From contig NZ_JAUORH010000021.1 in NCBI RefSeq assembly GCF_030547425.1, positions 1-48,625 of the forward strand: a stretch of 48,625 bases of DNA, in the 5' to 3' direction. The notes beneath the pieces were generated by a model, which worked only from the letters and a program-made list of their open reading frames with translations, did not search any database and was not told the origin of the DNA. The stretch comes from Tenacibaculum sp. 1_MG-2023. GTDB taxonomy: Bacteria; Bacteroidota; Bacteroidia; Flavobacteriales; Flavobacteriaceae. How positions within the stretch are numbered: the first letter of the stretch is position 1; each line of letters opens with the position of its first letter. The position numbers and the translations under genes were made by a program. Below are positions 44,888 to 48,625 of this stretch, piece by piece.

Positions 44888-45038
44888 GGGAAAGCTCAGT
44901 GTAACGCGCTGATGGTTCCGTTGCATTGAGGAAAGACCAGCGAAGCTCGCTGATGGTTCCGTTGCGTTGAGGAAAGACCAGCGTGACGCGCTGATGGTTT
45001 CGTTGCATTGAGGAAAGCTCAGCGAAGCTCGCTGATGG
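44888..45038. repeat. 41-bp tandem repeat array, copy 2
   Basis: A partial unit (to 44917), two full 41-bp units (44918-44958, 44959-44999) and a 39-base unit (45000-45038) of the same family as 1-130. Units vary more here: the palindrome arms change from CAGCGA / TCGCTG to CAGCG / CGCTG with a different centre (TGACG), and one has CAGTG / CGCTG, which still pairs with a G-T wobble. Confidence 0.9.
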
Positions 45039-45041
45039 GAG

Positions 45042-45102
45042 TATTCAATAAAGTGTGTCAACCTGTTTTTATTAAGTACATCTTAACTAAGTTTCTAATA
45101 CT
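45042..45102. repeat. 61-bp IS-end-like repeat, copy 2
   Basis: Matches 135-195 at 59 of 61 positions, same orientation and same position relative to the 41-bp array. No transposase frame is found on either side. See 135-195. Confidence 0.7.
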
Positions 45103-45198
45103 ATTTTATTTTTTGGGTAGGGTAAATTATTACCTACTTGTTTTATTAGAAAAAAATTGTTCCCTTTTAAAAAATTGTAACCCAAAAATTAAACAAAT

Positions 45199-45351
45199 AT
45201 GAAAACAAAACTCAACTATTTATTAGTTGTTCTTTGCTTTGCATCTATTTATGGACAAGCACAAAAACAAAAAAATGAAGATTACATAAAAAAGCTATGT
45301 AACTTATTTCCAACGCTTCATAATTACACACCTATACACACAAAATCTTAA
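45199..45351 (+). CDS. 50-aa secreted stub
   Basis: ATG at 45199: a clear signal peptide (MKTKLNYLLVVLCFASIYGQ) followed by only about 30 residues and a stop. The short mature part is uninformative. It may be the 5' remnant of a longer exported protein whose remainder was lost, since it lies between the repeat array and two other secreted-protein genes. Confidence 0.5.
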   Translation: MKTKLNYLLVVLCFASIYGQAQKQKNEDYIKKLCNLFPTLHNYTPIHTKS

Positions 45352-45402
45352 TCATCCCTTTGGGTATGAGAAGAATTTTAACTTAAATATTACTATATAA
45401 AA

Positions 45403-46830
45403 ATGAAAATTACTAGAATTATTGCATTGATTGCCCTGTGTACATCGACACTCAATGCACAAGAAAAAGAAGTTGATTGCGATTTCAACATTAACAGAGC
45501 TTATTACCATTTGGAAGGAAAAGAACTCTTTACAAAAGACAAACAAAAAGCTATTGAATACCTAACTCCTTGTGTAGAAACTGAAAATCCCGTAGCACAG
45601 CTAATGATGGGTCGTATCTTGCTAGAGGAAGCCACAGAAGAAAGTTACACAAAAGCTATTAAACTAATTAAAGCTGCTGCAAAACAAGACAATGCTATTG
45701 CTGCTACCGATTTAGGAATATTGTATAAGTATGGTAGAGGGTGTAAACTCAACTACAACAAAGCGAGAAAATGGTTTGAAAAAGGATTTGAGTTAGGGAA
45801 TACCAAAGCAGCTTATTTGTTAGGGTACTTGTACTTAAAAGGTTTTGGAAACATACAGCAAGACTATACCAAAGCGGTTAGTTGGTTTGAAAAGAGCGAC
45901 TACCCTATGGCGAAATATTGGTTAGGGGTTTGTTACTACCACGGTTATGGAGTAGAGAAAAATGTAGCCAAAGCAAATGGGTTATTAAAAACCAACTTCG
46001 ATACAGTAAAAGAAGCTAACATAAGTGAAACATCTAAAAACTCAGAAGTAATAAACGTAGAGGAAATTAAGCAAGTTATAAATAAAGAAGAGACAGCTGC
46101 ATCAGCAGAAGTTACCAAACAACAACTTCATGGAGTGTGGGAAGGTGATTTACTGTTTTTTGATTGGTCTGAAACACATATAGAAAATAAAGTACCTTTT
46201 AAAGTTACAGCGAAGTATGATACAGAAAGTGATGTGTTACATATCACTACGACCATTGCTGATAAAAAACAAAATGTAGACTTTACTAAACTAGACAACA
46301 GTCTTTACTTTAATAATTTTACTGTTGAGTTACCTCATAGTTCATTTAGTCAAAACATTCCTTCTGTTTTAAAACATCAGTTACTTTCTTCTGATATTTC
46401 TATCAAACAGTTTAATTCAGAAACCTACTTAACAGGAAATTTAGAGACTTATGTGAGTGCTTGGAAAGAGTCAGGAGTCCCTATTCGTTTTGTCTTAAAA
46501 AAGAAAAAGAAATTAGAAAACTCAGAAGAAGAGCTTTCAGAAGAAGCTTTAGCAGCACTTTCAAAGCAAGAAGATAGTTTTATAAAGCTATACCCAAATC
46601 CTTTTGAAAAAGATGTAATTGTATCGTATTCATTAGAACAACCAACAAATACAAAGGTTACCATAACCAATATGAATGGATTACGAGAAAAAGTAATTAA
46701 ACCATTCACTAGTCAGGAAACTGGTAGCTACCAATATTATGTTGAGGGAACGGATTTACCTAAAGGGATGTATGTAGTAACAATACTAGTAGGACAAGAA
46801 AGAAAAACAAGAATTATCATCAAAAAATAA
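45403..46830 (+). CDS. Sel1-repeat secreted protein with type IX sorting domain
   Basis: A 475-aa protein with signal peptide (MKITRIIALIALCTSTLNAQ). Residues about 60-200 hold four Sel1/TPR-like repeats (A.LGxLYxxGxG..DYxKAxxWFEK). A Ser/Glu linker leads to a beta-rich middle domain (about 242-365; VWEGDLLFFDWSE) I do not recognise. The last 80 residues are a type A T9SS sorting domain (FIKLYPNPFEKDVIVSYSLE ... PKGMYVVTI), so the protein is exported across the outer membrane and probably surface-bound. It has 19 bp to the next gene, which suggests an operon. Confidence 0.85.
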   Translation: MKITRIIALIALCTSTLNAQEKEVDCDFNINRAYYHLEGKELFTKDKQKAIEYLTPCVETENPVAQLMMGRILLEEATEESYTKAIKLIKAAAKQDNAIAATDLGILYKYGRGCKLNYNKARKWFEKGFELGNTKAAYLLGYLYLKGFGNIQQDYTKAVSWFEKSDYPMAKYWLGVCYYHGYGVEKNVAKANGLLKTNFDTVKEANISETSKNSEVINVEEIKQVINKEETAASAEVTKQQLHGVWEGDLLFFDWSETHIENKVPFKVTAKYDTESDVLHITTTIADKKQNVDFTKLDNSLYFNNFTVELPHSSFSQNIPSVLKHQLLSSDISIKQFNSETYLTGNLETYVSAWKESGVPIRFVLKKKKKLENSEEELSEEALAALSKQEDSFIKLYPNPFEKDVIVSYSLEQPTNTKVTITNMNGLREKVIKPFTSQETGSYQYYVEGTDLPKGMYVVTILVGQERKTRIIIKK

Positions 46831-46849
46831 TTGCTAGAAAAACACACAA

Positions 46850-48553
46850 ATGAAAAGAATATATATACAATTTTTACTACTACTTTTAGTAAGTACATTT
46901 AGTATTAATTTACAAGCTCAAAGATTAAACATACCTGAAAAATCAACTATTGGAGATGAATTCTTAATAGCTCCAGATGGTACATACAGTGAATTAAGGC
47001 CTACTTTATCAAAAAATTGTGGCTGTGAAATTTCTGATTTAAGTTTTAACTGGAGTGGCTCTTTTAATGATGCAATAGCTAACGAGAACTTGATTAGACT
47101 TGCTAGAAAAAGAGCTTTAAAAAAATGGTATAGTAACCAAATAAACAAAGTAGTTAAACCAGCAATAGATAGAAAATTCGGTAGAAAATTTTCTAATTTC
47201 GAAAAAGCTAAAAATGAACTTTTAATAGATTCAGAAAGAAAAAACATAGCTACTCTTTCAAGACCAATTAGAGATAAATATTCTCGTTTAAGAAGTAGAG
47301 GGTTTAAGACTAAAGAAAAGCACTTAAAAGAACTAAAGCTATTAAAACTAAGAGAAGCAGAAATTAAATCAGGGAATGTAACTAAATCTTCATTCGGTTA
47401 TATTAAGGTACAAGGAGTATATCTAAAAGATATAAAGAGTTTAAGCTCTTTAAAATCAAAATGGACTCCTTTATTGAATGATTTTAGCAAGAACATCGCT
47501 GAGACTCATATAAATAACCATATGTATAAAAGTATAGGTAAAGGAGTTGAGTCAGAGGTAATAAAACTTAAAAACCGACATTATAATAGTTTAAATATGT
47601 GGGATAAATTAAGTTTACTACAATTTTTAGTTCATTATGAAGAGTACAAGAAACGAAGCTCTCCTCCATACCTTGTTCCTGAACATATTAATAATATGTT
47701 TAAAAAGTTTAATAAAATAGATAAGGCTACACCTGAGTTAATAGAAAGCTTATCTATAAAAAACAGAACAGGTGGGTTTTCAGTCTTCGATATAAGAACC
47801 TATAATAAATTATTAAACGCTTATATGGCTCCTCCTGCTTTACCTGGAGGTGAGTATATGGCAAAAATGGAATGGGAGAGATTAAAAAAAGAAGCATTAG
47901 ATAAGTTGATTAGAGAAACCTCTATAGAAGCTAGTGTAAAAGTTGACTTCTTCATTTTAATGTTTAATATAGCTGATAAGTATCAAATAAAATATTTAAA
48001 TGATAATTATCAGAATAAAAAATTTTTAGAGCTTCATAACTTAGTTAAGTTGCTTATAGATGATGCATTAGAGAACCCTGACAAAGTGTATAAAGACCTT
48101 AAAATTAAAGACATACTTGAAAAAGGAGCTGTTATCGCTAAATTAATAGATGAGTTAAAGATTACTGATAGTAATCAAAAAGAATGGTTGTATAATAACA
48201 TCCCAGAAGCAACTGAAATACGTATTTTTGTAGATGCTAATAAAATTAGAGGGGTTGTTAATGCTAAAGCTAAAACATTCGCTATACTAGCTACAAATAC
48301 CTTTATGAATGGTGGCGAAGTAGATTTTGATGATAGAATTATTAATAAAATAAAAGATAAAAAAATTAAATGTTTGCATGATAACCTAACTAAAGATGGT
48401 AATACTTTTGTAAAAGATTTATTAGCGAATTTCAAAGGGACTTCTGAGTTTAATATTAATATTACCTCTGTTGATAAAATATTTTCTGATAAATCCAACA
48501 GTTATGTAAACGGAGTGACTTCATATAAAAAAGGTGATAATATTATTCATTGA
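46850..48553 (+). CDS. Secreted protein of unknown function, probably truncated
   Basis: A 567-aa protein with signal peptide (MKRIYIQFLLLLLVSTFSIN) and a long charged helical body (about 85-450). The C-terminal region (NINITSVDKIF...SYVNGVTSYKKGDNIIH) resembles the beginning of a domain in other flavobacterial secreted proteins, where VNGxTxY..G is followed by further strands and a conserved His-containing helix; here a TGA ends it within that domain. There is no type IX sorting domain. The family comparison is from memory, so truncation is inference. It follows the Sel1 gene by 19 bp. Confidence 0.65.
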   Translation: MKRIYIQFLLLLLVSTFSINLQAQRLNIPEKSTIGDEFLIAPDGTYSELRPTLSKNCGCEISDLSFNWSGSFNDAIANENLIRLARKRALKKWYSNQINKVVKPAIDRKFGRKFSNFEKAKNELLIDSERKNIATLSRPIRDKYSRLRSRGFKTKEKHLKELKLLKLREAEIKSGNVTKSSFGYIKVQGVYLKDIKSLSSLKSKWTPLLNDFSKNIAETHINNHMYKSIGKGVESEVIKLKNRHYNSLNMWDKLSLLQFLVHYEEYKKRSSPPYLVPEHINNMFKKFNKIDKATPELIESLSIKNRTGGFSVFDIRTYNKLLNAYMAPPALPGGEYMAKMEWERLKKEALDKLIRETSIEASVKVDFFILMFNIADKYQIKYLNDNYQNKKFLELHNLVKLLIDDALENPDKVYKDLKIKDILEKGAVIAKLIDELKITDSNQKEWLYNNIPEATEIRIFVDANKIRGVVNAKAKTFAILATNTFMNGGEVDFDDRIINKIKDKKIKCLHDNLTKDGNTFVKDLLANFKGTSEFNINITSVDKIFSDKSNSYVNGVTSYKKGDNIIH

Positions 48554-48557
48554 GTTA

Positions 48558-48625
48558 TTAAGTTACGTTCTGTTTTATTTGTTTCCAGGTCATAGGCTCA
48601 TTATTAATCATTCTAATAATAGAGT
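48558..48625 (-). CDS. Partial convergent gene at the window edge
   Basis: A minus-strand frame enters from beyond the window and ends with a TAA at 48558-48560, encoding at least 21 residues (IIRMINNEPMTWKQIKQNVT at its end). Its stop lies only 4 bp past the stop of the upstream secreted-protein gene. Too short to identify; could be a transposase or other gene tail, or chance. Confidence 0.35.
   Translation of the reverse strand, partial: SIIRMINNEPMTWKQIKQNVT

Overview
The window is a low-GC chromosomal segment of a marine-type Flavobacteriaceae bacterium (phylum Bacteroidota), most likely Tenacibaculum or a close relative; the genus is an inference from protein style, not a measurement. 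Supporting signs are Bacteroidota-type -7 boxes (TAnnTTTG), a C-terminal type IX secretion sorting domain, a methionine synthase split into two genes, a MurA with Asp in place of the catalytic Cys, and many protein families confined to flavobacteria (DUF4290, DUF6495-, DUF6503- and DUF6787-like). I saw no tRNA, 5S/16S/23S rRNA, CRISPR array, prophage or intact transposase.

Layout. 1-200: a 41-bp tandem repeat array followed by a 61-bp sequence that looks like an insertion-sequence end; both recur at 44.9-45.1 kb. 0.4-8.1 kb: NlpE-like lipoprotein, topB, TrmH-family methyltransferase, sirtuin, M23 peptidase, a two-domain lipoprotein and a Crp/Fnr regulator. 8.2-13.4 kb: two unrelated-type aconitases side by side (mitochondrial type and AcnB). 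13.7-16.0 kb: RNase P RNA, dnaJ and grpE. 16.2 kb: an orphan double-glycine leader peptide. 16.4-21.6 kb: a LolA-like periplasmic protein, then murA, DUF4290 and uvrD. 21.9-23.7 kb: a three-gene overlapping operon (SatD family, DUF3307, membrane-anchored protein). 23.7-26.1 kb: dicarboxylate symporter, mercaptopyruvate sulfurtransferase and a small membrane protein. 26.3-33.2 kb: DUF937 protein, DUF6787 protein, mscS, and the topoisomerase IV operon (parE, two small membrane ORFs, parC).

33.3-38.4 kb is the most accessory-looking part. It holds short minus-strand transcription units encoding a thermonuclease, a Cys-rich partner, a stand-alone HsdR-N-like putative nuclease, a Cys-rich SH3 protein, a YegP-like protein, a YidD-like protein and two tiny soluble proteins. 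Four of these units begin with the same module: a CCCTACGG-type hairpin, TTTTG (or TTTTC), exactly 14 bases, then TAnnTTTG. This repeated hairpin-promoter module is the strongest undescribed pattern I found. A plus-strand HU-like/DUF4469-type DNA-binding protein closes the region.

38.6-43.7 kb is a methionine/folate operon (metH N-terminal gene, metH C-terminal gene, a 28-codon ORF, metF) behind a SAM-I riboswitch whose platform hairpin ends on the metH start codon, implying translational control. 43.9-48.6 kb: ecotin, a second copy of the repeat array with the IS-like end, then secreted proteins: a stub, a Sel1-repeat protein with a type IX sorting domain, and a large secreted protein that appears cut short, meeting the tail of a convergent gene at the window edge.
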